DNA from: Marinilabiliaceae bacterium JC017
GTDB taxonomy: Bacteria; Bacteroidota; Bacteroidia; Bacteroidales; Marinilabiliaceae
DNA: 64,000 nt
Assembly: GCA_004296775.1 (NCBI GenBank)
Contig: RHGE01000001.1
Location: 129,547-193,546 of the forward strand
Direction: 5' to 3'
The notes under the pieces were generated by a model. The model ran no database searches and had not been told where the DNA came from. It saw only the letters and a program-made list of their open reading frames with translations. Below, piece after piece: positions 17,515 through 26,447 of this stretch. The position numbers and the translations under genes are program-made. Positions within the stretch are counted from its first letter, which is position 1. The number at the start of each line of letters is the position of its first letter.

Positions 17515-17833
17515 TTACCAGTATTTTGCTTTCTTATTTATGGGTGGTGTTTTCTTAATGGTGGAGATTCTTATTTTTTCTATGCATTCTCTCCTACCTA
17601 TTTCCCTGATCATTTTTGTAATGGTTTTTCCATCTTCTATACTTTTAAACACTCCGTATTTGAACAATTTAAAAAGATAAAAGGGAAGATTAACTAGATT
17701 GATCAACTTGAAAAAGAGTAACGATACCAACGCCAGTTCATTATTGGCTTTACCCGCTAATGATTCAGATATAACACTCTGATCGCAATAATGCCGGGCA
17801 AATAGTTTGCAACGTTCAAACTGCGAGAGCTAT
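17515..17833 (-). pseudogene. Possible gene remnant lacking a start codon
   Basis: An open frame of ~105 codons runs from a stop near 17832 to a stop at 17515, beginning FERCKLFARHYCDQSVISES, then a hydrophobic ALVSLLFFKLINLVNLPF stretch and a basic C-terminus. It has no ATG before its middle; only a TTG at 17730 could start it. The content looks coding, so a 5'-truncated gene is my reading, but chance is possible. It lies beside the remnant at 17195-17470 in the same orientation. Confidence 0.3.
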
Positions 17834-17884
17834 TACTTTTGAGTTATATCTCGAAAAGATAAAAGCTCTCGCTGCCTTTTTTTG
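17823..17884 (+). terminator. Structured intrinsic terminator without an upstream plus-strand gene
   Basis: GCGAGAGCT (17823-17831) pairs perfectly with AGCTCTCGC (17864-17872); inside, CTTTTGAG pairs with CTCGAAAAG; seven T follow at 17877-17883. The nearest plus-strand gene upstream ends at 10514, so a short non-coding transcript may end here. Confidence 0.5.
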
Positions 17885-18079
17885 CTGTTATTACTTTCAT
17901 TCTTATTATATATTGGTTGGTTTAAAGACTGTTGTTTTTCTCTCCCGGATATACTATCGTTATAATTATTCTCATTTATTGAGATTTATAACAAACATGA
18001 GTAAAATCCCTTTCAAAATCAGTGAAACTGATAAAACATTTCCATCCCTAATGGATGTATCGAAGGAAGAATGTCACCA

Positions 18080-21000
18080 CTAATTCTCAATATTAAGATT
18101 GGCGAAAATAAAAGCCAACACCAACGAATCTTCTCTGTAATAGTCATAATAAGAAGAAGAACCACCGTGACCTCCCGTCTGCTTTGTCAGCAATAATATT
18201 TTACTATCCGCCTGGTTGTGTTTCCTTAATTTTGCAACCGTTTTTGCACATTCCCAGTAATAACATCGCTCATCGGTCATAGAGGTAATAAACATCATAT
18301 TAGGGTAATTTTGTGCCACCACATTGTCATATGGCGAATAAGACTTTACATACTCGTAATCTTCTTTCTTATTCTTAACATCGCCCCATTCATATTCAAT
18401 TACCTGACTTTTATTCAACGACGAAATCATATCCAACAGTGGATATTGAACAATGATGCTGTTGAATATATCCGGTGCCATGTTGGCAACAGCCCCCATC
18501 AATAATCCTCCTGCACTTCCACCATCAGCTACTAACTTACCTGGTGCACAATAGTTGTTCTCCAACAGATATTGCGCAGCAGCAATAAAATCATTAAATG
18601 TATTGATCTTATTCTGTTCCCTTCCTTGTATCCACCAGTCTGCTCCCAGATCATTCCCTCCTCTGACATGTGGAAAAGCAATACCAATGCCTTTATCCAG
18701 GAGAAAGCGGTAATTATAACGAAACTCAGGTTCTACAGGCTTTCCATAAGCTCCATAAGCCATCATTACCACCGGATGCTTACCATTCTTCTTTATTTTA
18801 TTCGTGTAGATATATGAGATAGGAATGCTGGTACCATCAGCAGAAGTGGCATACAGAACCTTATGCTTGTATTTAACTTCTTTACCTCCGTTTACACTCT
18901 CTTGTCTGATGAAATTAACCTCACCATTCTCAAGATCCAGCGAATAGGTTTTCATTGGTTCTGTAAATGTGGAAAGAGTAAATTTCTGTTGATGTTCCCT
19001 TTTATCATCATGATCTATCTTGAGACGATAAACCTCATAAGGGAATTCGATACGGTGCAATTCTTGAAGGGTCTGCCTGGACAACACCCGTATCCGATCC
19101 TTTAAGTTATCACGTTCATTAATAACCAAATAATCATCGGTAATTCTATAACTATAAAAATACGATGTCGTATTACCTGCCAATAACTGCTCCTGCCCGG
19201 TGACATCATCAATGCAATAAAGACCGTTGTTTTTATGATCCCGGTTAGTAATCACAAACCAATGCCCCCTTTGATGACTCACTGAATAAATTACTCCTTC
19301 CTGATATGGTAAAAGCAGAGTTGGATTCAATTGATTCAAACTAGCCTCATTAAAGTACATACTATTGGAAAACTGATTTCCTTCAGAAATAAGAAAGTAT
19401 TTCTTATCTATTGTTTGTGATAAATATAAATCAAACCGGGGCACCTCAGCCTGAAAGATCTGCATCTCTTTGAAAGAACCATCTATGGGTTGCACAAATA
19501 CTTTATCACTGATTCCAGTGCTATTATAATTTTGATAAATCACCTTCTTACTATCTGTAGACCAATATAATTCCAGCACATTCGAGATCGTTACAGGAAG
19601 AAGCTCTCCTGAAACCATATCTATAATGTTATAGGTAAGCATCAAATCACCGATAAGATCAACACTGTAGGCCAAATAGCGGTTATCAGGACTAGCCCGG
19701 AAAATATCCACAGAGTAGTATTCATGACCTGTGGCTAACTGATTAATATCCAATAACAGCTCCTCTTTATTGGTGATGATGTTTTTTCGGTAGATATCCT
19801 TATGCGACAGACCCTTTTTACCTTTTCGATAATAGACATAACAACCAACAGTATCCACTTCCCACCCTACACTATCAACTCCTTGATAAGGCAATAACTC
19901 CCTGTAAATTTTTTTTTGCAAAGATACATAGGGTTGCATTTGCCCTTGTGTATACAAGTTCTCAGCCTGAATGTATTTCTTAACTTTTGGATTCCAGGCA
20001 TACTCCAACCACTTATAAGGATCATTACACTTTTCGCCCCAAAGTATTTCCTTACACTCCACCTCCTCAGCTACCGGTGCTTCCATTCCTTCGTAATTAT
20101 GAAATCTCTGTGCATATTGAGTTTCCAAAGCATGTTCTTTCTCAAGTGCCTTACGTACACTATCCCTTAACCTTGTGGATGGGGGCATATTCAAATTCGT
20201 CCAAAACACAGAATCGTATGCATTGGGAAAATCATACAGTGAATTATTTTGCTGATTGGCAAATAACTTTTCAGGATTCAATGGCAACAAGCTATCCGTA
20301 ATAACCTCGTTGACAAATAACTCTCGCCAAGTCTCAATGAAATAACTTTTCTCAACTCCTCCATAGCGATAATCAATTGGCCAATTCCAAAAGCAGTTTT
20401 TCAGATACCATTTATTTTGATACTTACTATAGGTAATACTCCCTTTGTACGAATATAATGCCGCATAATCAGTACGGATTTTCGACTTCCTTCCAAAACC
20501 ATCAGGGTGTTTGGAATTATATCCTTTCGGATCTTCAATATGCAACTCATAATCAATTCTTACAAAAGCATAACTATCGGTATCTATATACAACATACCT
20601 GTGTATGCATTTTTTGCTATGCGTTGCACGGAAGCATTTTTACGCTTTGGGATCATTTCTATTTCAAAGAGTCTCAGGTCGCCTTGCGCTACAATATTTT
20701 TTAACTTAAAAGTATGACGCCTAAACCAGGTTTTATCAAAGAAGTGTAGATCATCAAAGCTATTATACTTAGCCTTATCCATCGCCATCAAGGATAGCGG
20801 TCCTCCACAAATACTAATATCAACAGGACAGGAAGAATAATCCATACTGCTGCGACATCCCTCTATTTCAACCTTTTCATCCACACATGTGAGACAATTA
20901 TCAAATGGCGAAATGATATTCAAAGCTGATTTATAATTATAAAAGGCCTTTTGATCTGAACGTATATACTGATATATGGCCGCTTCCTCATCATACGCCA

Positions 21001-21520
21001 CACCATAAGGAGCTAATTCAAACCGGCATACCGCCTCTGCCATTTTCGTAAACACCTCATTTTCCTTTACAAGCTCACGATAAAAACCTCTTAGCTGAAA
21101 CGTACTGGAAGGATAATTATCCGGTATTTTCGCAATGGCCTTTTTAATAATTACCACCGGATCATTTTTTTTTACTATCACTTCATCCAATTCATAGGTT
21201 TTAGGAGATAAATACACCACTTCATTCCCTATAAGCTGGCAAATCGCAACCTTCTCTTGTCCATAGCCCAGACCAGAAAACGTTAAGCTATCAGTTTTTT
21301 CCCCATGTGGAATATTAAATATGAAAACTCCACTTTCATTTCCTGCCGTACCCATATTTGATCCCGTTAACTGAATGGAAACAAATGGGATAGGTTCATT
21401 ATTTTCTTTATCCTTTACACATCCTTTTATAACTAATGTAGAATCACTTACATTAAATGCTTGAATTGAAGGACATACTAGTAAATAAAAGACTGTTATT
21501 CGGAGAAAATATCGGTGCAT
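18080..21520 (-). CDS. Secreted carboxypeptidase-regulatory-domain / S9 prolyl-oligopeptidase fusion
   Basis: 1,146 residues with a Sec signal peptide (first ~21). Residues ~28-110 form a CarboxypepD-regulatory-like beta-sandwich (VIKGCVKDKENNEPIPFVSI...SFSGLGYG type), residues ~115-480 a region commonly found after such domains in Bacteroidetes surface proteins. From ~495 to the end runs a complete S9A-type peptidase: a beta-propeller part, then MAYGAYGK, RGGNDLG, the nucleophile in DGGSAGG (Ser ~1002), Asp ~1083 in MTDER and His ~1118 in GGHGG. The nearest S9 type is oligopeptidase B. It would cleave short peptides outside the cytoplasm. The gene follows a double-glycine peptide locus on the same strand, so processing or degradation of that peptide is a plausible but unproven job. 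Confidence 0.85.
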   Translation of the reverse strand: MHRYFLRITVFYLLVCPSIQAFNVSDSTLVIKGCVKDKENNEPIPFVSIQLTGSNMGTAGNESGVFIFNIPHGEKTDSLTFSGLGYGQEKVAICQLIGNEVVYLSPKTYELDEVIVKKNDPVVIIKKAIAKIPDNYPSSTFQLRGFYRELVKENEVFTKMAEAVCRFELAPYGVAYDEEAAIYQYIRSDQKAFYNYKSALNIISPFDNCLTCVDEKVEIEGCRSSMDYSSCPVDISICGGPLSLMAMDKAKYNSFDDLHFFDKTWFRRHTFKLKNIVAQGDLRLFEIEMIPKRKNASVQRIAKNAYTGMLYIDTDSYAFVRIDYELHIEDPKGYNSKHPDGFGRKSKIRTDYAALYSYKGSITYSKYQNKWYLKNCFWNWPIDYRYGGVEKSYFIETWRELFVNEVITDSLLPLNPEKLFANQQNNSLYDFPNAYDSVFWTNLNMPPSTRLRDSVRKALEKEHALETQYAQRFHNYEGMEAPVAEEVECKEILWGEKCNDPYKWLEYAWNPKVKKYIQAENLYTQGQMQPYVSLQKKIYRELLPYQGVDSVGWEVDTVGCYVYYRKGKKGLSHKDIYRKNIITNKEELLLDINQLATGHEYYSVDIFRASPDNRYLAYSVDLIGDLMLTYNIIDMVSGELLPVTISNVLELYWSTDSKKVIYQNYNSTGISDKVFVQPIDGSFKEMQIFQAEVPRFDLYLSQTIDKKYFLISEGNQFSNSMYFNEASLNQLNPTLLLPYQEGVIYSVSHQRGHWFVITNRDHKNNGLYCIDDVTGQEQLLAGNTTSYFYSYRITDDYLVINERDNLKDRIRVLSRQTLQELHRIEFPYEVYRLKIDHDDKREHQQKFTLSTFTEPMKTYSLDLENGEVNFIRQESVNGGKEVKYKHKVLYATSADGTSIPISYIYTNKIKKNGKHPVVMMAYGAYGKPVEPEFRYNYRFLLDKGIGIAFPHVRGGNDLGADWWIQGREQNKINTFNDFIAAAQYLLENNYCAPGKLVADGGSAGGLLMGAVANMAPDIFNSIIVQYPLLDMISSLNKSQVIEYEWGDVKNKKEDYEYVKSYSPYDNVVAQNYPNMMFITSMTDERCYYWECAKTVAKLRKHNQADSKILLLTKQTGGHGGSSSYYDYYREDSLVLAFIFANLNIEN

Positions 21521-21643
21521 ACTTTATGGATCTAACTATAGTTTAATTTAATGATGTAAAAACGAACAAATAAATAGATAAGTATCTTTTATAATGAACA
21601 TTTTTCAACAAAACTCTTTAATTCTCATCTCTTCAACATTGAA

Positions 21644-22009
21644 CTAAAAAAGCTCCCCAACGATTGCTTTTTTATGCATATTACTTAAAAGATAATTACT
21701 ACAAACGAGCCACTCCCATTCTAAAAAATCAGTTACCTGCTGTTCTACTTTTTTATCCCCTATCTGTACGTTACTAGCAAACAAATGAGATAGATTCCCT
21801 CTTCGATACCTATAGAAATCTACTTCGGCGAAATCCAATCCTTGTTCTGCAACACGGATTACAATTTCATTGCAAACAAAATCAACACTTTCTATTTCAA
21901 TTTTATCATCCTCTTTAATTCTTACTACATCCTGAATGTCCAAATTATAAAGCCACTCGATCACCCGATCAGTTATATAGTCGTTATGCTCACTGATTAT
22001 TAACACCAT
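21644..22009 (-). pseudogene. Truncated ATP-grasp peptide maturase (N-terminal domain only, GwsG-like)
   Basis: Reads MVLIISEHNDYITDRVIEWL..., then EVDFYRYRRGNLSHLF and FLEWEWLVCSNYLLSNMHKK. This resembles the N-terminal pre-ATP-grasp domain of RiPP maturases of the grasp-with-spasm/microviridin type (MILIIS opening, x-x-YRRG motif, EW..L...L). Those enzymes have ~320 residues; here the chain stops after 121, before any ATP-binding lysine or grasp core, and the next 120 bases carry stops in every frame. I therefore call it a truncated maturase; a functional stand-alone recognition domain is the alternative. Start: ATG at 22009, overlapping the upstream gene's end by ~20 nt, so the two are probably co-translated. 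Confidence 0.55.
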
Positions 22010-23186
22010 CACCAACAAGGTTTGTTTTGTACTTTTTCAATCCCTTAAGGTAAAGCTCCCTCACCTCACTTAAATCAGATAAGATAAATGCCTTCTTAGG
22101 GCTTGATGAATATCTATCTTTCCCAGCCATTTCTAATGCCCACAACTCATTCATATAATCCAGGTGGGTATAACAACTATCACAATTCAGAAACGCCTGT
22201 TTAATTTCTTTAAACGGATAATTTCGTAGCCATACAGGCAATACCGCACAAGAAGAGGTAAATTTATCAATTGGCATTAAACCAATTGATTTCCTTTTTT
22301 CGTTGACTTCCGCTAAACGCTCAGGTGGTATGGTTAAAAAAGGAAATACCGCCTCCTTTTCAAAATCAACTTCGAATGCAATTTTTCCATAAGGATTACC
22401 ACTGTCCCAATAAGTAACAACAGCAACATACCTTGAAGGCAATATTAAGTTATCGCATAACGCTTTATCCAGAATAGAAGTCAATCCATTGTTTTCAAAA
22501 CACATTTGCTCATACAACCCATTATTTGGCAAGTTCTCCGAATCCTGAAGCCGATTTTTTAACCCAAAACAATGGCGCAGCATTACTCCTAACTGGATAT
22601 TCATGGTATCTTTATTCAAGAACCAATCAGGAAAGCCATACTTTTTTATATGCTTTGAAAGTATGAAAGACTGATAATAGAAAACACTATCCTGATATCG
22701 CATATCCCTACTTGAAGCAGCCTTTTGATCGTTTAAATAAATCTGAGAATATCTGTTCCGTAAATCCAAATCGAGACTTCCCAGGTATTTCTGACGAACA
22801 TCCGGATACTTTTTTGTGAAACTATTCCAACAAACCTCTACCTCTTTAATCTCATCAAATACCGGATTACTGAAGTCTTCCAATTCATATCCCTGCATAA
22901 CCAGATCTTCCATAAACTTCATAGCCAATCCATATTGATGCAATTTTACAGCACAGAGACAAGCATTGTGTATGTCTTTATAGAAACAGTTTTGATACTT
23001 ACCAAATAATACCTGATAGATTTCCAACGCCTCTTGATAATCCACATTAGTAATCAAGTATTCAGCCTTATTTATTTCCGTTTGATACAATAAATGATTA
23101 TTGTCCTCATTCGAGCATGAACAATACCCCGAAATTACCAACCCGGATATCACAATAGCTAATAGCAAAATATTCAACTTCATCAT
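21990..23186 (-). CDS. Secreted TPR-like protein linked to the double-glycine peptide
   Basis: 398 residues with a hydrophobic signal segment ending in a Cys-rich CSCSN, so it is exported and perhaps lipidated. Residues ~35-105 contain paired helices (EYLITNVDYQEALEIYQVLF, AVKLHQYGLAMKFMEDLV) with tetratricopeptide character and an unusual HACLCAVKL. The rest is helical with no recognisable catalytic motif. It starts 64 nt after the peptide gene and overlaps the truncated ATP-grasp gene. I infer an accessory or immunity/scaffold role in the peptide locus; this rests on position only. Confidence 0.6.
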   Translation of the reverse strand: MMKLNILLLAIVISGLVISGYCSCSNEDNNHLLYQTEINKAEYLITNVDYQEALEIYQVLFGKYQNCFYKDIHNACLCAVKLHQYGLAMKFMEDLVMQGYELEDFSNPVFDEIKEVEVCWNSFTKKYPDVRQKYLGSLDLDLRNRYSQIYLNDQKAASSRDMRYQDSVFYYQSFILSKHIKKYGFPDWFLNKDTMNIQLGVMLRHCFGLKNRLQDSENLPNNGLYEQMCFENNGLTSILDKALCDNLILPSRYVAVVTYWDSGNPYGKIAFEVDFEKEAVFPFLTIPPERLAEVNEKRKSIGLMPIDKFTSSCAVLPVWLRNYPFKEIKQAFLNCDSCYTHLDYMNELWALEMAGKDRYSSSPKKAFILSDLSEVRELYLKGLKKYKTNLVGDGVNNQ

Positions 23187-23250
23187 GTTTTATAAGCATA
23201 AACGAAGGTTGTCTCATAACTCCGAGACAACCTCTACATGATACAACCTA

Positions 23251-23448
23251 TTAATAAGAACAATATTCACACCACCAAGAACCATCCTCCCTTACATTCA
23301 CATATTCATGAACGCGAGTACCTCCAGAAGTGGTCCCAGAGCCAGAATAGCAGCTATCGGCACGCCCAAAGCCACCTCGTGTTCCTCCTTTCACCTTGTC
23401 CAACTCCGAAACATTAAATTCAAACTTTAACAAGTTCGAATTCAACAA
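23251..23448 (-). CDS. Double-glycine leader peptide precursor (putative RiPP or bacteriocin-like)
   Basis: 65 residues. The first 22, with LLKFEFNVSELDKVKGG, match the Bacteroidetes GG-type natural-product leader pattern (hydrophobic-L-x-x-hydrophobic, S-E-L-D-K-V-K-G-G). Cleavage after Gly22 would release a 43-residue core rich in Gly, Ser and Thr with Cys33, Cys60 and Cys63 and an aromatic C-terminus GSWWCEYCSY. The frame opens at a TTG (23448); the nearest ATG, 11 nt upstream at 23459, is out of frame by one base across a run of eight A. It is the first gene of a minus-strand cluster with the TPR-like protein and the truncated ATP-grasp protein. No exporter with a C39 peptidase is present in the window. 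Confidence 0.65.
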   Translation of the reverse strand: MLNSNLLKFEFNVSELDKVKGGTRGGFGRADSCYSGSGTTSGGTRVHEYVNVREDGSWWCEYCSY

Positions 23449-23559
23449 TTTTTTTTCATTATTGTCTTTTCAAAATCTCCTGCCTATTCTCAATCCTTTT
23501 CGGCATCGGGGACATCTGTTTTCTTCCGACCGGAATTATGTAAATACTATGCAATAGTA

Positions 23560-24349
23560 GTTAACATCTCTTAATTATTTTTAATGTGCTATGCATTTTT
23601 TCCTCTTCACTCCTTATTTAGAACATATTTACATAACTTATTTTTGCACTCTCTCCATGGATTCCTTATTTTATCTGCAGTCTCAATGCATTTACTTCTG
23701 TTTTTTAAATCCTTGTCAAACTTTGACCTTTAATTCCACATAGCATTTCAAAACAATTACAGACTAGTTTAAATCCATATCTAATATTAAACAGAAGACC
23801 TGTTGCTTAACCTTTTGTTCATATTTCTTTTCCTTATTATCAAACAACAAAGGTCTTTTTATATGTTTCCCTCATCGCTTTTTACTCTTACCTTTTCCTT
23901 TTTCACCTGTTACTTTGCTGTTATAGTGCTCGCTGCGGCGAGTTGCGGGGTCTCGATTTAGATTTTATAGTTCTTGGCTTTAATTTTCGGCTTCTTGAGG
24001 CTCATTTTATAGCTCTCTATAAAGTTCTTCAGGGTACTCGATTAACACTTTAGGGCCCCCGGCAACCGATTGATAGTTCACTTGGTTATATTTCGGCTCT
24101 AATAATTATCTTATTCGTCACTCGCCCCAGGCCTATTGCTCTTACCCCGGTTTACTTCGCGGATACTGTCGCCCTGTTCAGCCTTCCCTTTGCTAATTGC
24201 ACCATTACTTCTACCTACTATCCCTGCTTCTCTGCCAATTTTTCTTTTGCTTTTGACTATTCCGACCGATCTTTTGCCAATTGTTCATCTCCCTTTTTTA
24301 GCTGCTCCAGTGCTTTTCTGTAATGCATTCTATTTTTTAGGACAGACAC
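23560..24349 (-). pseudogene. Decayed coding region with several in-frame stops
   Basis: On the minus strand two semi-open stretches look protein-like. From an ATG near 24330: MHYRKALEQLKKGDEQLAKD, then SKAKEKLAEKQG after a stop, a heptad-rich coiled-coil style. Further on, in another frame: YNQVNYQSVAGGPKVLIEYP, ELYREL, a stop, NEPQEAEN, a stop, SQEL, a stop, then NLNRDPATRRSEHYNSKV and a basic tail. The stops and the frame change indicate a degraded gene or two. I cannot name a family. This otherwise gene-free stretch sits directly upstream of the peptide gene. Confidence 0.3.
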
Positions 24350-24386
24350 AAAAAAAGGTATCCTTTACCAGAACACCTTTCGCTAT
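24350..24386 (-). terminator. Intrinsic terminator after the secreted hypothetical gene
   Basis: On the minus strand AAAGGT and ACCTTT (24375-24380 against 24354-24359) enclose a 15-nt loop and are followed by a T-run. It lies 40 nt after the stop at 24426. Confidence 0.55.
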
Positions 24387-24425
24387 TTATCACTAAATAA
24401 TACGTACTACTATCTTCCCTATAGT

Positions 24426-25271
24426 TTATTGGTCTTGCCGTTGAAGCATTATATTGTAATAAGTCTTCTTTCCATTTCGTGTGGAATAAACCCCGGATAA
24501 AACCAGCTCCTTTTCGTCGGCAAAAATGACATTAAACTCGTTCAATTTCTTTGTTTTCCCGTTACGGAACTTCACTTTAAAGACACCTTGTTTATTGGTC
24601 ATGGTTGCATCAGAAATATCAACAAATTGAACAGGCAATTCTACTTCATCTATATTAGAATCGTTGGGCCCTAGCTCATATTGTTTTATCACACGGTATA
24701 CTCCCTTTTTTATTTCCCGCTCGAATACCTTCTTTGAACTATAGCACACACCCGAAAGAGTAACACTGGGCAACTTTGAAGAAGAATATTCAGTCCCAAA
24801 AATAGATTCTTCGGTATTCTGGTCAATGATATAGATAACATTAGCTCCCAGCATAGCGGCCTGCATCTTCATTTTGTCATAAGCCCTGTCCTGCAGTTTC
24901 CCAATGCTCGACAGGGTAGTCAATCCCTTGGCTTTGGCACCCACATTTCCCACTTTATTTAATCCGGTCACTTCCGACTCTATTTTCGATAACTGCACCT
25001 TTTGCCAGTCCTCACAACTCTTCACCGCCTGAACATTCGTTACTGAAGCAAAGGTTTGTTTCCTTCCCGAACCGAAGTGAATTTTATTGATGGTTCCTTT
25101 CCCTAAGGTGTTAAGGATATCCTCTCCCGGATAGATGAATTTCACCGATGATTCCGTGATTTCTTTCACCTTTACGGCCAACATCTCCCCGTTCATTTTA
25201 AAGATAGTATCATTTTGAGCGACAGCACCTACTGCAATAAAAACCATGAATAAAGTTAAGATCTGTTTCAT
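24426..25271 (-). CDS. Secreted protein of unknown function
   Basis: 281 residues from the ATG at 25271, where a clean signal peptide begins (MKQILTLFMVFIAVGAVAQ). Residues ~20-65 (DTIFKMNGEMLAVKVKEITESSVKFIY) form a small beta domain often found at the N-terminus of Bacteroidetes secreted proteins that use 'NG..V...V.EI....V.Y'. A Gly/Lys-rich helical middle and a beta-rich C-terminal third follow, with a single Cys pair. An in-frame ATG 12 codons upstream would bury the signal peptide, so I reject it. Function unknown. Confidence 0.75.
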   Translation of the reverse strand: MKQILTLFMVFIAVGAVAQNDTIFKMNGEMLAVKVKEITESSVKFIYPGEDILNTLGKGTINKIHFGSGRKQTFASVTNVQAVKSCEDWQKVQLSKIESEVTGLNKVGNVGAKAKGLTTLSSIGKLQDRAYDKMKMQAAMLGANVIYIIDQNTEESIFGTEYSSSKLPSVTLSGVCYSSKKVFEREIKKGVYRVIKQYELGPNDSNIDEVELPVQFVDISDATMTNKQGVFKVKFRNGKTKKLNEFNVIFADEKELVLSGVYSTRNGKKTYYNIMLQRQDQ

Positions 25272-25544
25272 TGTATTTTTAGTTTTAAGTATAATTATTT
25301 CAAGCATTTATCTATTTTACTTCTGAGCATTCACATTATTTACAAAAAGACACACCTCTCCCAATTCGAACAATTACTGTCCGGCCATAAAAATCCCAGC
25401 CTGGTAATTCATCAGGATTATTAAAATCTTACATTTTCACTTGTAAAATATGCTGTCAACAGAAGTCTGACAGCGGCGAACCCGGTATGTGTCGTTTTCA
25501 TAAATAATGACAATCCTATTGCCGGTCACACGTATATTTCAGGC
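25272..25544. other. Intergenic region
   Basis: Upstream of the secreted-protein gene. AT-rich near 25272-25340, then about 200 bases without a recognisable gene, repeat copy or promoter. Confidence 0.4.
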
Positions 25545-25579
25545 AAAAAAAATCCTGCACTTTTTCAAATACAGGATTC
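25545..25579 (-). terminator. Intrinsic terminator of the META-domain gene
   Basis: On the minus strand AATCCTGT and (G)CAGGATT pair and a run of seven T follows (the A-run 25545-25552). It is placed ~40 nt after the stop. Confidence 0.8.
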
Positions 25580-25613
25580 ATTTTGCTGTTATAATGTTAT
25601 TTAACGATTACAC

Positions 25614-26447
25614 CTAATCAAACTTTGCCAGGGTAAGCACCTTGTTACCTTCTGCAATCACATAAAGCAATCCCCCTTCGATGGAATACGTTACGGTCTG
25701 GCCACTGATGTATTTAAGAATCTTATTCCCCGTCTCCATGTGGGGACAGGCCATCAGGGTGCCGGCCATTGGACTAAACACCAGGCGGTCACCCTGCACT
25801 TCCAAACCACCCATAATATTGTTACAGCCATCATGTCCCCCTACCCGGTGTTCCTTCAGGTTTATTTTAAGCTGTGGCAAGCCTTTGGTGAATTGGTCAG
25901 CCTGTAATTTTTGCCCTTCCAGGTTTGTCACCTTCCATTGTCCGTTTAAACGGGGATCCTGCACAAAGGAACCACAACCTTTATAGGTAATATAGTCTGC
26001 TTCGCGGCCTTTTTTTACATCTACCGTCACCCGGTAGTCATATTCATACCCGGACATGTCATCGACGCATTTTTCCTGCTTCAATGTGATAATTAATTCC
26101 CCTGCTTCGGTCACAGCCCGGTACCTTGTCACATTTGTATCCTGTGCTTTGTCTCCTTTTACTGCAGGTGTGGTTATCTCATCCCCATCCATGGTAAAAA
26201 AACGGAATTGTTTATCGAAATCCAGCTCTACTCCCCAATTGGGTTCATTCCCGTTGGCGAAAAAATCAATCCCTTTCTCCTTTTTATTCAGATGAAAGGC
26301 AGCGTCAGGTCCTTCCGGTTGCATTCCCTGTACTTGTTCCTCCACCGGTGCTTCCGATACAGTTCCCTCATTCAGTTTTTGCTTAGGCGCACACGCTACT
26401 GCCAGCGTTAAAAGTAAAAATGATATAAAAAAAAATTGCTGTCTCAT
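25614..26447 (-). CDS. META-domain lipoprotein with COG3650-type N-terminal half
   Basis: 277 residues. Lipoprotein signal with lipobox AVAC. Residues ~50-155 (FFANGNEPNWGVELD...YKGCG) match the COG3650-type domain, with conserved EPxW and the closing KGCG. Residues ~168-275 form a META (HslJ-like) domain: LNGQWKVTNLEGQ, GGHDGCNNIMGG, MAGTLMACP. META domains occur in heat-shock-induced envelope lipoproteins linked to antibiotic tolerance (HslJ). An envelope-stress role is inferred. Confidence 0.88.
   Translation of the reverse strand: MRQQFFFISFLLLTLAVACAPKQKLNEGTVSEAPVEEQVQGMQPEGPDAAFHLNKKEKGIDFFANGNEPNWGVELDFDKQFRFFTMDGDEITTPAVKGDKAQDTNVTRYRAVTEAGELIITLKQEKCVDDMSGYEYDYRVTVDVKKGREADYITYKGCGSFVQDPRLNGQWKVTNLEGQKLQADQFTKGLPQLKINLKEHRVGGHDGCNNIMGGLEVQGDRLVFSPMAGTLMACPHMETGNKILKYISGQTVTYSIEGGLLYVIAEGNKVLTLAKFD

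Noticed and set aside
24136-24396. 86-codon plus-strand frame
   Set aside because: Hydrophobic low-complexity chain opposite the decayed minus-strand coding region and across the terminator of the next gene.
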